From assembly GCF_025465945.1 (NCBI RefSeq), contig NZ_JANLNW010000084.1:1-64000 (forward strand): a stretch of 64,000 bases of DNA. Direction: 5' to 3'. The DNA comes from Pseudomonas sp. 6D_7.1_Bac1. GTDB taxonomy: Bacteria > Pseudomonadota > Gammaproteobacteria > Pseudomonadales > Pseudomonadaceae. Positions 43,240 through 52,365 of this stretch are shown piece by piece (the stretch's first letter is position 1; every line of letters begins with the position of its first letter). The notes under the pieces are model-generated. The model made no database searches and was not told the DNA's origin. It saw only the letters and a program-made list of their open reading frames with translations. Position numbers and translations under genes: made by a program.

Positions 43240-44076
43240 TCAACTCCTTGTGCCTTTCTGGGCGTGTTCGTCCAGACCGTCCGCCAGCAGGCTCAGGCCC
43301 AGCATCAGGCTGGAGATGGCGATGCACGGGAAGATCACCAGGTGCGGGAAGGCGATGGCCATGCTGCGGCCTTCGTTGATCATGCCGCCCCAGTCCGGCG
43401 TGGGCGGTGGCAGACCGAGGCCGAGGAAGCCGAGCGCGCCGATCATGATCGCGGTGTAGCCGATGCGCAGGCAGAAATCGACGATCAACGGGCCGCCACA
43501 GTTGGGGAGGATTTCCACCAGCATGATCCGCAGCGAACCTTCACCCTGGGTGATGGCGCTGAGCACGTAGTCCCGGGAGCGGATGTCGATGGTCAGTGCG
43601 CGCATTATCCGGAAGATCGCCGGGGCACTGGTGAAGGTCACGGCAATCAGGATGTTCAGCGCCGAAGCGCCGAGGGCGATAATGATCACGATGTACAACA
43701 CCAGCACCGGGAACGACAGCACGGTGTCGGCGACATACGACAGCAACGCATCGACCCAGCCATTGAAGTAGCCGGCGCACAGGCCCATGGCGATGCCCAC
43801 GGCGAACGCGGTCAGCGTCGCCAGGATCGACCAGAACAGCACGGTGCGCGTGCCCCAGATCAGCCGCGAAAGAATGTCCCGGCCGATCATGTCGGTGCCC
43901 AGCAGGAAGCTCAGGCCATTGCCATCCGGGGTCATTGGCGTCAGCAACGGGGTGAAGCTTTCCAGTGGATCGTGGGGCGCCAGCCATGGTGCGAACAGCG
44001 CCATCAGCACCCAGCCGCCGACCAGCAGCAAACCGAGCAACGCCAAGGGATGTTTGAACGAATTGAGGAAGTTCAT
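43240..44076 (-). CDS. Peptide-type ABC transporter permease (DppC-like)
   Basis: A 278-residue inner-membrane permease with about six hydrophobic segments. The DppC/OppC start (HPLALLGLLLVGGWVLMALFAPWLAPHDP) is followed by LLGTDMIGRDILSRLIWGTR and the EAA-like loop AITQGEGSLRIMLVEILPN (here with Thr-Gln-Gly in place of the usual Ala-x-Gly). It pairs with the upstream DppB-like permease, whose 3' end overlaps its start by 4 bp. Confidence 0.94.
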   Translation of the reverse strand: MNFLNSFKHPLALLGLLLVGGWVLMALFAPWLAPHDPLESFTPLLTPMTPDGNGLSFLLGTDMIGRDILSRLIWGTRTVLFWSILATLTAFAVGIAMGLCAGYFNGWVDALLSYVADTVLSFPVLVLYIVIIIALGASALNILIAVTFTSAPAIFRIMRALTIDIRSRDYVLSAITQGEGSLRIMLVEILPNCGGPLIVDFCLRIGYTAIMIGALGFLGLGLPPPTPDWGGMINEGRSMAIAFPHLVIFPCIAISSLMLGLSLLADGLDEHAQKGTRS

Positions 44077-45026
44077 TGGCCACCTCCGCCAAGACTGCGC
44101 AAGGTGATGCGCGGGTTGAGCCAGGTGTAGGCCAGGTCCGAGAAGATTTTGGTCGCGCCGACTACGATGCCGCTGATCATCGCGCAGGCTTCGATCAAGT
44201 AGACGTCATGGTTCAGCGACGCGGTGTAGAGCAGCGAACCGAAGCCTTTGTAGGCGAAAAACACTTCGACCACGATCACGTTCGACAACAACCACGGGAT
44301 GTACAGCATGATCACCGTGATGGGGGCGATCAGGACGTTGCGCAGGGCATGGCGCAACACGATGCGTGAGGTGGACGCGCCTTTGAGGCGGGCGGTGCGG
44401 ATGTACGGCGCCTGCATCACTTCGACCATCGAGGCCCGGGTGATCCGCGCCAGATAACCGATGCCGAACAGGCACAGCACCATCAGCGGCAGCGCCAGCT
44501 CCACGGCGTTGAAGCCGTCGCTCATGCTGCTCACGCCCGGTAGCCAGTTGAGCCAGAACACGAAGATCGCCGAGACAAACACCGCGCTGGCGAAGTCCGG
44601 AATCGAGGTGGTAACGATCGACAGAAACGACACCAGCCGATCCACCGCCGAACCCTGGCGAATGCCCGCCAGAATGCCGAGTGTCAGCGCCACCGGTACC
44701 ATCACCAGCAAGGCCAGTCCGGCGAGGATCAGGGTTTGCCCAAGGTTGGGCAGCAGCAGGTCAATCACAGGCTCACGAAAGTGCACCGAGGTGCCCCAGT
44801 CGCCGTGGACAAAATCCTTTAGCCACACCAGATAACGCCAGACGAAGGGTTGGTTGTAACCGTGTTCCACCAGCCACGCAGCGCGCTGGTCGGCGGCGGA
44901 GTAGGGGCCGAGGACGTTGATCGCAACGTCCTCGATGTTCAGTTCCAGGGCCAGGAACACGATCATTGACACCGACAGCAGGGTTGCCGCCAGCGCCAAT
45001 AACTTGCGCAATAGAAATTCAGCCAT
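44073..45026 (-). CDS. Peptide-type ABC transporter permease (DppB-like)
   Basis: A 317-residue permease with six predicted helices: N-terminal LLRKLLALAATLLSVSMIVF, a periplasmic domain, and the cytoplasmic loop RTARLKGASTSRIVLRHALRNVLIAPIT typical of DppB/OppB. It lies 75 bp downstream of the substrate-binding protein gene and overlaps the DppC-like permease by 4 bp. Confidence 0.94.
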   Translation of the reverse strand: MAEFLLRKLLALAATLLSVSMIVFLALELNIEDVAINVLGPYSAADQRAAWLVEHGYNQPFVWRYLVWLKDFVHGDWGTSVHFREPVIDLLLPNLGQTLILAGLALLVMVPVALTLGILAGIRQGSAVDRLVSFLSIVTTSIPDFASAVFVSAIFVFWLNWLPGVSSMSDGFNAVELALPLMVLCLFGIGYLARITRASMVEVMQAPYIRTARLKGASTSRIVLRHALRNVLIAPITVIMLYIPWLLSNVIVVEVFFAYKGFGSLLYTASLNHDVYLIEACAMISGIVVGATKIFSDLAYTWLNPRITLRSLGGGGQ

Positions 45027-45101
45027 GCTCGCACGCTCCGGCTAATCAAGGGATGGCGGCCCGCCGCACCTTAGTGGGCGAGCTCGTTCTGGGCGCTTGA
45101 A

Positions 45102-46745
45102 TCAGGCGCTCAACCAGACTTCATCCATTGGGTAGAAGTCCGAAGGGTGAACCTTGAACCCCTGGACCTTCGTGCTCGCGGCGGTGAACTTGTCACCCCA
45201 GAACGGCTGCACCATGACGCACGCGTCATGCAGGATTTGCTCGACGCTTTCCATCGCCAGAGCCCGCTGTTTCGGGTCGATGATGCCCATGGCCTTGTCC
45301 AGCGCAGCGTCGAAGGCCGGGTCGCTGTAGTGGCTTTCGTTCCAGGCCGCGCCGCTGCGATAGGCCAGTTCCAGGGACATCACGCCCAACGGGCGGTGGG
45401 CCCAGTAGGTGAGGCTGAACGCGGCTTTGTTCCAGATCGGCCAGTACTGGGTGGCCGGGATCACCTTGAGGTTGATGCGGATGCCGGCCTCGGCGCAGTT
45501 CTGCTGCAAGATCTGCGCGCAATCCTGTTCATAGCGGCCTTGGGTGTTGCCGATGATCAGGTCGATGTCGATGCCGTTCGGATGACCGGCTTCGGCGAGG
45601 AGTTTCTTCGCGCCAGCGACGTCCCGGGCACGTTTGGGCAACGGGAAGTATTCCGGATGGGACGGGGCGACGTGATGGTCTTCACCCAGGGTGCCCATGC
45701 CGCGATAGGCGATTTTCAGCATCTGTGCGTTGTCGGCGCAGAGCACCACCGCTTTGCGAATTCGCAGGTCATCGAACGGTTTCTGGTCGCAGGCCATGCG
45801 CATAACGACGGTTTGCGCCGATTTGCAGGTCAGCAATTGCGCACCCGGTAAACGCTTGGCCAGGTCCAGTTCGGCCACGGTCACCCGGTACAGCACGTCC
45901 ACTTGTCCAGCCTGCAACGCCGCGAGGTGGGTGGAGATGTCGGTGCCCATGTCGACGTAGCGCAACTCGTCGAGGTTGGCCGGTTTGCGCCAGTAATCGG
46001 CACGCTTGGCGAAGGTCGCTTGCTTGTTGACCGCGAACGAAACCAGTTTGAACGGCCCGGTGCCGAGCGGGTTTTTCGCCCAGTCATCACCGGCCTTGAA
46101 GCTGCGGTGAACGATGGCGCAAGTGAAAGCGTTGAGCATTTCCGGGATCGCCAGCATCGGTCGCTTGAGCACCAGGCGGAATTGGAAGTCGCCGAGTTTT
46201 TCGAAGGCACGGATGTCCTGGAACGCGGTGCGGTTGACCGACTTGGAGTCGGCGGCAATCCAGCGCTCGATGTTGTGCTGCACGTCCTCGACGTTGAAGG
46301 TGTCGCCATTGCTCCACTTCACGTCCTGGCGCAGGTTGAAGGTCCAGGTCTTGAGGTCGTCTGACGGGCTCCAGCTCTCGGCCAGGTACGGGTGGGTGAT
46401 GTTGTCGGCGTCGACCCAGGTCAGGTATTCCAGCGCGTTGCGCAGCAGGTTCGAGGCTTCGATCCAGGTGATCAGCATCGGGTCCTGGATTTCCTGGATG
46501 GCGCAAGCAAACCGCAGGCTGCCGCCCTGGCGCGGCGGGACGACATCGGCGGCGCGGGCCGGATTACCGAGCAGGGCGGAACCGAGGAAGGTGCTGGCGC
46601 TGGCGGCGGTGATGCCCAGCAGCGCGGCGGTGCGCAGGAATTGCCGGCGGTTGATCTCGCCGCTTTTGACTTGGGTGCACAGGTCGTTTACCGCTGGATG
46701 CGGCAAGGCGCCGTCCAGAGTCTTTAACTCGTCGAGATAAGGCAT
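45102..46745 (-). CDS. Peptide-type ABC transporter substrate-binding protein with Tat signal
   Basis: A 547-residue SBP family 5 (dipeptide/oligopeptide/nickel-type) binding protein. A twin-arginine signal is visible at about residues 33-65 (INRRQFLRTAALLGITAAS, ending in NPARAAD), preceded by an unusually long polar n-region. The mature part has family blocks such as YLTWVDADNITHPYLAESW and LGTGPFKLVSF. First gene of the operon SBP-permease-permease-ATPase-porin. The substrate is unknown; the SBP5 family also takes sugars, opines and metal complexes. A 14-bp repeat shared with the LysR promoter lies about 100 bp upstream. Confidence 0.92.
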   Translation of the reverse strand: MPYLDELKTLDGALPHPAVNDLCTQVKSGEINRRQFLRTAALLGITAASASTFLGSALLGNPARAADVVPPRQGGSLRFACAIQEIQDPMLITWIEASNLLRNALEYLTWVDADNITHPYLAESWSPSDDLKTWTFNLRQDVKWSNGDTFNVEDVQHNIERWIAADSKSVNRTAFQDIRAFEKLGDFQFRLVLKRPMLAIPEMLNAFTCAIVHRSFKAGDDWAKNPLGTGPFKLVSFAVNKQATFAKRADYWRKPANLDELRYVDMGTDISTHLAALQAGQVDVLYRVTVAELDLAKRLPGAQLLTCKSAQTVVMRMACDQKPFDDLRIRKAVVLCADNAQMLKIAYRGMGTLGEDHHVAPSHPEYFPLPKRARDVAGAKKLLAEAGHPNGIDIDLIIGNTQGRYEQDCAQILQQNCAEAGIRINLKVIPATQYWPIWNKAAFSLTYWAHRPLGVMSLELAYRSGAAWNESHYSDPAFDAALDKAMGIIDPKQRALAMESVEQILHDACVMVQPFWGDKFTAASTKVQGFKVHPSDFYPMDEVWLSA

Positions 46746-46841
46746 GGGGCAGCTCTCATGTTGTTTTTATTTGAGATGGCCGCAGTTTTGTCATCGGCGC
46801 AAAGATCGACAAACGATAAATTCAACGCGTAAACGTTCGAT

Positions 46842-46855
46842 AAATGCATGTTACT
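46842..46855 (+). repeat. 14-bp direct repeat, copy 1 (SBP promoter side)
   Basis: AAATGCATGTTACT, identical to the copy at 47038. It lies about 97 bp upstream of the SBP start codon. CGATAAA also occurs twice nearby (46814-46820 and 46838-46844). A likely LysR binding site; this is inference from position. Confidence 0.5.
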
Positions 46856-46904
46856 GACGGATGATTCTGTCAACGCCTGAGCTAGACAGGCCGGATGCCG
46901 CTCC

Positions 46905-46993
46905 TGTGGGAGCGAGCCTGCTCGCGAAAGCAATCTGACAGCCACCTTTTAAGTGACTGAAAGTCCGCATTCGCGAGCAGGCTCGCTCCCACA
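46905..46993. repeat. REPIN (inverted REP doublet)
   Basis: Two inverted REP arms, GTGGGAGC ends outward, in the divergent gap between the SBP and LysR genes. The inner loop is more diverged from the other REPINs of the window. The 370-bp gap otherwise holds the two promoters and the 14-bp repeats. Confidence 0.9.
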
Positions 46994-47037
46994 TAGAGCA
47001 ATTGCTCATCCAGTAGAAATCGTCCTACACAACACAA

Positions 47038-47051
47038 AAATGCATGTTACT
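47038..47051 (+). repeat. 14-bp direct repeat, copy 2 (LysR promoter side)
   Basis: AAATGCATGTTACT, identical to copy 1, about 64 bp before the LysR start codon. One copy per divergent promoter, with the REPIN between them. Confidence 0.5.
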
Positions 47052-47114
47052 CAGGAAATTTCCCATAAGGCGTGGGATGCTTGGCACTCGTCAGCCCTTG
47101 CGCGAGTCACCTTC

Positions 47115-48047
47115 ATGAAACGCAAAATGCCCGCGCTCAATGCGCTCAAAGCCTTCGAAGTGGCCGGCAGCACCGGCAGCTTTACCCGGGCGGCGGAGTT
47201 GCTCAATGTCACCCAGAGTGCGGTCAGCCGGCAGGTGCGTCAGTTGGAGGAACAACTGGGCGAGAACCTGTTGGAGCGTCGGCATCATCACCTTGAACTG
47301 ACCAGCGCCGGCCGGGTTTTGCTGCGGGCGCTGCATCAATCCTTCGACAAGATCGAGCTGACGGTGCGAAGCATCCAGCAGAAATCCCACGCCAATCGGC
47401 TGCACATCAACGCGCCGCCGACCTTCACCAGCCGCTGGTTGATGCCGCGTCTGGGACGACTGCGGGAGAAGCACCCGGAACTGGAGTTGAGCATCACCAC
47501 CCGCCTGCAGGACAGCCTGGCGGAAACCAGCACCCTGGACTGCGCGATCCGTTTCGGCGATGGCGAATGGGATGGGCTGGACAGTTCGCTGCTGATTCAG
47601 GAACGGCACATCGCGGTGTGTGCGCCGTCCTTGTATGCGCGGGAGTGGAGCGAGGGCGGCATCGACCTCAATCGCCTGACGTTGCTGCATGTGCTGGCCC
47701 GGGAAGATCAGCGCTACCTGACCTGGAAACACTGGCTGGACGCCGCGAAAATCACCGGCGTCGACACCCAGGGCGGTTATGAATTCGACCTGCTGGACCT
47801 GGCGATCCGCGCGGCTACTGACGGTTTGGGCATCACCATCGCCGACTGGCACATGGTCGCCCCGGAACTGGCCAACGGGCAGTTGACCCAGGTGCTGAAC
47901 GTGCACGTGGAAGGGCACCAATCCTACTGGCTGGTGACCCGGCCGGAGCAGACCTTGATGCCGCAATTGCAGATGTTCAGCCAGTGGTTGCAGGAGGAGA
48001 TCTGGTTGGCGCAGCGGCAGTTGGAGCCCTCCACCGCAGCCAGCTAA
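47115..48047 (+). CDS. LysR family transcriptional regulator (GcvA-like)
   Basis: A 310-residue LysR regulator. The N-terminal helix-turn-helix is MPALNALKAFEVAGSTGSFTRAAELLNVTQSAVSRQVRQLE, followed by an effector domain (SLAETSTLDCAIRFGDGEWDGL). It is a paralogue of the LysR at 39236. The ATG at 47115 is chosen over open sequence to 46953, which runs through the REPIN. It is divergent from the ABC importer operon and upstream of the aldehyde dehydrogenase operon, so it is the likely regulator of one or both. Confidence 0.93.
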   Translation: MKRKMPALNALKAFEVAGSTGSFTRAAELLNVTQSAVSRQVRQLEEQLGENLLERRHHHLELTSAGRVLLRALHQSFDKIELTVRSIQQKSHANRLHINAPPTFTSRWLMPRLGRLREKHPELELSITTRLQDSLAETSTLDCAIRFGDGEWDGLDSSLLIQERHIAVCAPSLYAREWSEGGIDLNRLTLLHVLAREDQRYLTWKHWLDAAKITGVDTQGGYEFDLLDLAIRAATDGLGITIADWHMVAPELANGQLTQVLNVHVEGHQSYWLVTRPEQTLMPQLQMFSQWLQEEIWLAQRQLEPSTAAS

Positions 48048-48062
48048 ATCACCGCAAACCCC

Positions 48063-48153
48063 CTGTGGGAGCGAGCCTGCTCGCGATAGCGGTGGGTCCG
48101 TTGCATTGATGGCGTCTGACACTCCGCCATCGCGAGCAGGCTCGCTCCCACAG
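48063..48153. repeat. REPIN (inverted REP doublet)
   Basis: Two inverted REP arms (GTGGGAGCGAGCCTGCTCGC type), ends outward, between the LysR gene and the aldehyde dehydrogenase gene. Its loop shares CTGACACTCCGC with the REPIN at 39131. Confidence 0.9.
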
Positions 48154-48280
48154 GGAAATGTGTCGTTTGAGGGGGAACCTGCCTTTTTCGAATGTTCCGC
48201 CGCTCAATAAATCGTTTGTTCAACCCGTGCAGGATGCCAAGACTGCAGGAACTGGATAAAAACAACGATGGGCGATTCAC

Positions 48281-49705
48281 ATGCGACTCGAGCGAAACTT
48301 TGTAAACGGTCACTTCATTGAGCCTGCCAGCGACGCGCTGATTGCAGTCTACAACCCGGCGACCGAAGCCTTGGTCGGTCAGGTCTCGGCGGCGACTACT
48401 GCTGAAGCCACGGCCGCCGTAGACGCCGCAGCCGCCGCCCAGAAGGTCTGGGGCAAACTCACCAGCATTGAACGCGCCGAACACTTGCGGGCCTTTGCCG
48501 ACGCCCTTGAAGCCTGCGCCGAAAACATCGGTGCCGCCCTGGCCGCCGAGTCCGGCAAGAGCGTCAGCGATGCCAGCAACGAAGCCCGTTACGCCGCGCA
48601 GATCACCCGTTACCACGCCGAGTGGGCGCGTCGTATCGAAGGCGAGATCATTCCCAGCGACACCCCGAACGAAAACCTGTTCCTGCACCGCGAGCCGATT
48701 GGCGTGGTCGCGTGCCTGATTCCGTTCAACTACCCGGTCTATACGCTGTTGCGCAAAATCGCCCCGGCGCTGATTGCCGGCAACACCGTGGTGGTGCGCC
48801 CGAGCAACAACACTCCGACTTCGGCCTTCGAAATCGCCAAGGCTGTGCAGCAGTCCGGCTTGCCGGCCGGCGTGGTGAACATCCTGACCATGGACCACGC
48901 CACCGCCGCCAGCGTCTGCACCCACAAGGCTGTCGGTTTGATCACCCTGACCGGCAGCGTCAACGCCGGGCGCATCGTGCTCGATTACTGCAAGGCCAAC
49001 ATCGCCAAGCCATCGCTGGAGCTGGGCGGCAAAACCCCGGCGATCATCGAAGCCGACGCCGACCTGGAAAAAGCCGCCAGCGACATCATCGCCTCCAAGA
49101 CCACCCATTGCGGTCAGTTGTGTACGGCTGTGGAGCGGGTCTACGTGCAGGAAAGCGTCTACGACCAGTTCCTCGCACTGCTCAAATCCAAGATCAGCGC
49201 GGTGAAGTTCGGCGACCGCGCCACCGATGCCAGCCTGATGGGCCCGTTGGTCAACGCCAGTTCGCAGCAGAACATCCACGCCATGGTCGAGCGCGCCATC
49301 GCCGACGGTGCTGTACTGGAAACAGGCGGTTGTATCCCGCAGGGCAACGGCCACTTCTACCCGCCGACCCTGCTCAGCGGCTGCCGCCAGGACATGGAAA
49401 TCATCCAGGAAGAAATCTTCGGCCCGGTGCTGCCAGTGCTCAAGTACCGCGACATCGACGAAGCGCTGGCCATGGCCAACGATCACCAGTTCGGCCTGTC
49501 GTCGGTGCTGTACACCGAGAACTACCGCACCACCATGAAAGTCGCCAACGCCATCGAGGCTGGCGAGTTGTACGTTAATCGCACCCCGGCCGACCCGTAC
49601 CAGGGCTTCCATGCCGGCTGGAAACGCTCGGGCCTGGGCGGCGATGACGGCAAGCACGGCATGCTCGAATTCACCCAGACCCGCCTGGTGGTGATGAAGT
49701 ACTGA
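48281..49705 (+). CDS. NAD-dependent aldehyde dehydrogenase (AldA/lactaldehyde dehydrogenase-like)
   Basis: A 474-residue aldehyde dehydrogenase. The cofactor segment IPFNYPVYTLLRKIAPALIAG, catalytic Glu in LELGGKTPAIIEADADLE and catalytic Cys in KTTHCGQLCTAVERV are clear. FNYP in place of WNFP and HCGQLC in place of GQxC resemble the AldA (lactaldehyde/glycolaldehyde) group. With the MFS, enolase-superfamily and GMC genes downstream on the same strand, it probably oxidises a sugar-derived aldehyde. Confidence 0.93.
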   Translation: MRLERNFVNGHFIEPASDALIAVYNPATEALVGQVSAATTAEATAAVDAAAAAQKVWGKLTSIERAEHLRAFADALEACAENIGAALAAESGKSVSDASNEARYAAQITRYHAEWARRIEGEIIPSDTPNENLFLHREPIGVVACLIPFNYPVYTLLRKIAPALIAGNTVVVRPSNNTPTSAFEIAKAVQQSGLPAGVVNILTMDHATAASVCTHKAVGLITLTGSVNAGRIVLDYCKANIAKPSLELGGKTPAIIEADADLEKAASDIIASKTTHCGQLCTAVERVYVQESVYDQFLALLKSKISAVKFGDRATDASLMGPLVNASSQQNIHAMVERAIADGAVLETGGCIPQGNGHFYPPTLLSGCRQDMEIIQEEIFGPVLPVLKYRDIDEALAMANDHQFGLSSVLYTENYRTTMKVANAIEAGELYVNRTPADPYQGFHAGWKRSGLGGDDGKHGMLEFTQTRLVVMKY

Positions 49706-49789
49706 TCCACCGGCAACACGCCTCAGGCCACACCTATAAAAACAATTATTTGGGGCACCCGGACCACCGGGCTGCCCGAGGTCACACAG

Positions 49790-51112
49790 ATGTCCAAGCC
49801 TGCAACCACTGTTGCCGCTGTTCAGGGTTCGAACGCGGGTTTAAAAAGCCACAGTGACAAAGGAAGTCGCTATTTCCAACTGACGCTGCTGGTGCTGGCC
49901 GCCGGTGCGATCTACCCGATTCTGTACCTGCGTCAGGTCTACCAGACCACCATGCTCGAAGTGTTCCAGATCAACCACAGCGAGCTGGGTTATCTGTACT
50001 CGATGCTCGGGACGATTTTCCTGCTCAGCTACTTGCCGAGCGGCTGGCTGGCGGACCGGGTTGCGCCACGGTTTCTGATTTTCTTTTCGCTGGTGGCCAC
50101 CGGAGCCCTGGGGCTTTGGTACTCCACGGCGCCGTCGATGACCGGTTTGATGATCATCTTCGGTTGCTGGGGCCTGACCACCGGCCTGACCTTCTGGGCC
50201 TCGGTGCTCAAGCGGGTGAAGATGATTGCCCATCACACTGAACAGGGCCGGTTTTTCGGCATCCTCGACGGTGGTCGCGGCCTGGTGGAAGCCTTGTTGG
50301 CAACTGTCGCCCTGGGACTGTTTGCGTTCGCCACCGAAACCCGTGGCGAGTCGGCCGCCGAAGGCTTCAAGCACGTGGTCTACCTGTATGCCTTCACCTG
50401 TATCGCCATCGGCTGTGTGCTGGTGCTGATCAAGGACCCGAAGTCGATGGAAGAAACCGCAGCAGTGGAGAAGGGCAAGTTCAACCTGCTCAGCGACCTG
50501 ACCACGTTGGTGAAAATCCCTGAACTGTGGCTGGTCACCGCTATCGTGTTCTGCGGTTACCACATTTTCTGGGCCACCTACAGCTTCTCCGATTACCTGC
50601 AGGGCGGCGGCATGACCGCGGTCATGGCCGGCACCATCACCACCATCAAGTTGTGGATGCGCCCGATTGGCGGTATCGGCGGTGGCTGGCTCGGCGACAA
50701 GTTCTCGAACATTTCGGTGCTGATCGTGGCGCTGTTCTGCGCGACGTTGGCGATGGTCGGCCTGATCGTGTTCCCGGCGCTCAACAGCCTGGGCCTGCTG
50801 ATCGGCACGGTGATTTTCATCGGCCTGATGACCTATGCGATTCGCGGCCTGTACTGGGCGATCCTTGATACCTGCGACATTCCGCTGCGCATCACCGGCC
50901 TGGCCATCGGCATTGTCTCGGTGGTCGGTTATCTGCCGGACGCCTTTATTCCCTTGATCAACGGCTACCTCACCGAGCATTTCCCCGGTGCCTTTGGTTA
51001 CAAGCTGTATTTCGGCTACATCGCTTTCGTCGGCCTGCTGGGGACCCTCGCGGCCCTGACCTTGCGCGCACGTATCAATCGCAAAACCTTGAACCAGACT
51101 TCTTTGAATTAA
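49790..51112 (+). CDS. MFS transporter, sugar/acid type (YihN-like)
   Basis: A 440-residue major facilitator with about twelve helices. The first cytoplasmic loop has GWLADRVAPRF (the family's GxxaDRxgrR motif), and the second half has GGGWLGDKFSN. GRFFGILDGGRGLVEAL resembles E. coli YihN, a putative carrier in sulfoquinovose use. It lies 84 bp after the aldehyde dehydrogenase gene and 13 bp before the enolase-superfamily gene, so it likely imports the substrate of that pathway. Confidence 0.9.
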   Translation: MSKPATTVAAVQGSNAGLKSHSDKGSRYFQLTLLVLAAGAIYPILYLRQVYQTTMLEVFQINHSELGYLYSMLGTIFLLSYLPSGWLADRVAPRFLIFFSLVATGALGLWYSTAPSMTGLMIIFGCWGLTTGLTFWASVLKRVKMIAHHTEQGRFFGILDGGRGLVEALLATVALGLFAFATETRGESAAEGFKHVVYLYAFTCIAIGCVLVLIKDPKSMEETAAVEKGKFNLLSDLTTLVKIPELWLVTAIVFCGYHIFWATYSFSDYLQGGGMTAVMAGTITTIKLWMRPIGGIGGGWLGDKFSNISVLIVALFCATLAMVGLIVFPALNSLGLLIGTVIFIGLMTYAIRGLYWAILDTCDIPLRITGLAIGIVSVVGYLPDAFIPLINGYLTEHFPGAFGYKLYFGYIAFVGLLGTLAALTLRARINRKTLNQTSLN

Positions 51113-51125
51113 ACAGGTGCCTGTG

Positions 51126-52343
51126 ATGAAAATCGTCGCCTTAGAAACCCATATCGTTGCCGTCCCGCCACCGCACATCGGCGGCATGTACTGGCTGTTC
51201 GTCAAGCTCAAGACCGATTGCGGCATCGAAGGTGTAGGCGAGATTTACGCCGCGACTTTTGGCCCCAAAGCCATGCTGCCGATCATCGAAGACGTGTTCG
51301 AACGCTACCTGCTCAACCATGATCCGCACCACATCGAGCGTTTTTTCCGTCAGGCCTATTCGAGTGGTTTCACCCAGCGTCCGGACCTGACCATGATGGG
51401 TGTGGTCAGCGGCCTGGAGATGGCCTGCTGGGACATCATCGGCAAAGCGGCGAACAAACCGGTGTATGAATTGTTGGGCGGCAAGGTCAACGAACGCTTG
51501 CGTTCCTACACCTACCTGTACCCAGTGAACAGCAAGGGCGAGTACGACTACGACGACCCGGACCTGGCCGCTGAATGCGCCATCGAGAATATGAACAAAG
51601 GCTTCACGGCCGTGAAGTTCGACCCGGCGGGACCGTACACCGCGTACTCCGGGCACCAGATCTCGCTGCAAGTGCTGGAACGCTGCGAAACCTTCTGCCG
51701 CAAGATCCGCGAAGCGGTGGGCGACAAGTGCGACCTGCTGTTCGGCACTCACGGGCAGATGGTGCCGTCCTCGGCGATTCGTCTGGCCAAGCGCCTGGAG
51801 AAGTACGACCCGCTGTGGTTCGAAGAACCGGTACCGCCGGGTCAGGAAGAGGCCATGGCGCAAGTCGCGGCCAAGACCACCATCCCGATTGCCACCGGCG
51901 AGCGGCTGACCACCAAGTACGAATTCTTCAAATTGCTTCAGGCGGGCGGTGCGTCGATTATGCAGATGAACGTCGCCCGCTGCGGCGGTCTGCTGGAGGC
52001 CAAGAAGATCGCGAGCATGGCCGAGGCCTACTACGCGCAAATCGCGCCGCACCTCTACAACGGGCCGATCGGCGCGGCGGCGAGTTTCCAGTTGGCGACC
52101 TGCACGCCGAACTTCCTGATCCAGGAAAGCATCATGACCTGGGGCGGTTTCCACGCCGAAGTGCTGACCAAACCGCTGCAATGGGAGGACGGCTACATCA
52201 TCCCGTCCACTGAGCCGGGCCTTGGGGTGGAGCTGAACATGGACGTGGTGCGCAAGCATTCGCCGTACACCGGTGAGCGCTTGCACCTGCAAATGGCGCC
52301 GACCCCGGCGGACGTCAAAGACACATCGCCGGCCAGAGGCTGA
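51126..52343 (+). CDS. Mandelate racemase/muconate lactonizing (enolase superfamily) protein, dehydratase-like
   Basis: A 405-residue member of the enolase superfamily, close in layout to sugar-acid dehydratases. Visible are the capping domain (to about 125), LWFEEPVPP and IATGERLTT with two metal-ligand Glu, THG with the candidate His, and IAPHLYNGPIGAAAS. At the first metal site, where D-galactonate and D-mannonate dehydratases have Asp two residues before that His, this protein has Gly (LLFGTHGQM). The Asp of the His-Asp dyad region is Asn (IMQMNVARCGG). Either a subfamily with altered metal binding or a changed activity. The start is ATG 51126. Confidence 0.88.
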   Translation: MKIVALETHIVAVPPPHIGGMYWLFVKLKTDCGIEGVGEIYAATFGPKAMLPIIEDVFERYLLNHDPHHIERFFRQAYSSGFTQRPDLTMMGVVSGLEMACWDIIGKAANKPVYELLGGKVNERLRSYTYLYPVNSKGEYDYDDPDLAAECAIENMNKGFTAVKFDPAGPYTAYSGHQISLQVLERCETFCRKIREAVGDKCDLLFGTHGQMVPSSAIRLAKRLEKYDPLWFEEPVPPGQEEAMAQVAAKTTIPIATGERLTTKYEFFKLLQAGGASIMQMNVARCGGLLEAKKIASMAEAYYAQIAPHLYNGPIGAAASFQLATCTPNFLIQESIMTWGGFHAEVLTKPLQWEDGYIIPSTEPGLGVELNMDVVRKHSPYTGERLHLQMAPTPADVKDTSPARG

Positions 52344-52365
52344 CGGGAAGCGGCGCAGTTCCCCT

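Noticed and set aside
47085..47108. Sigma-54-like TTGGCAC...TTGC before the LysR gene
   Set aside because: The GG to GC spacing is about 15 bp rather than 10 bp.
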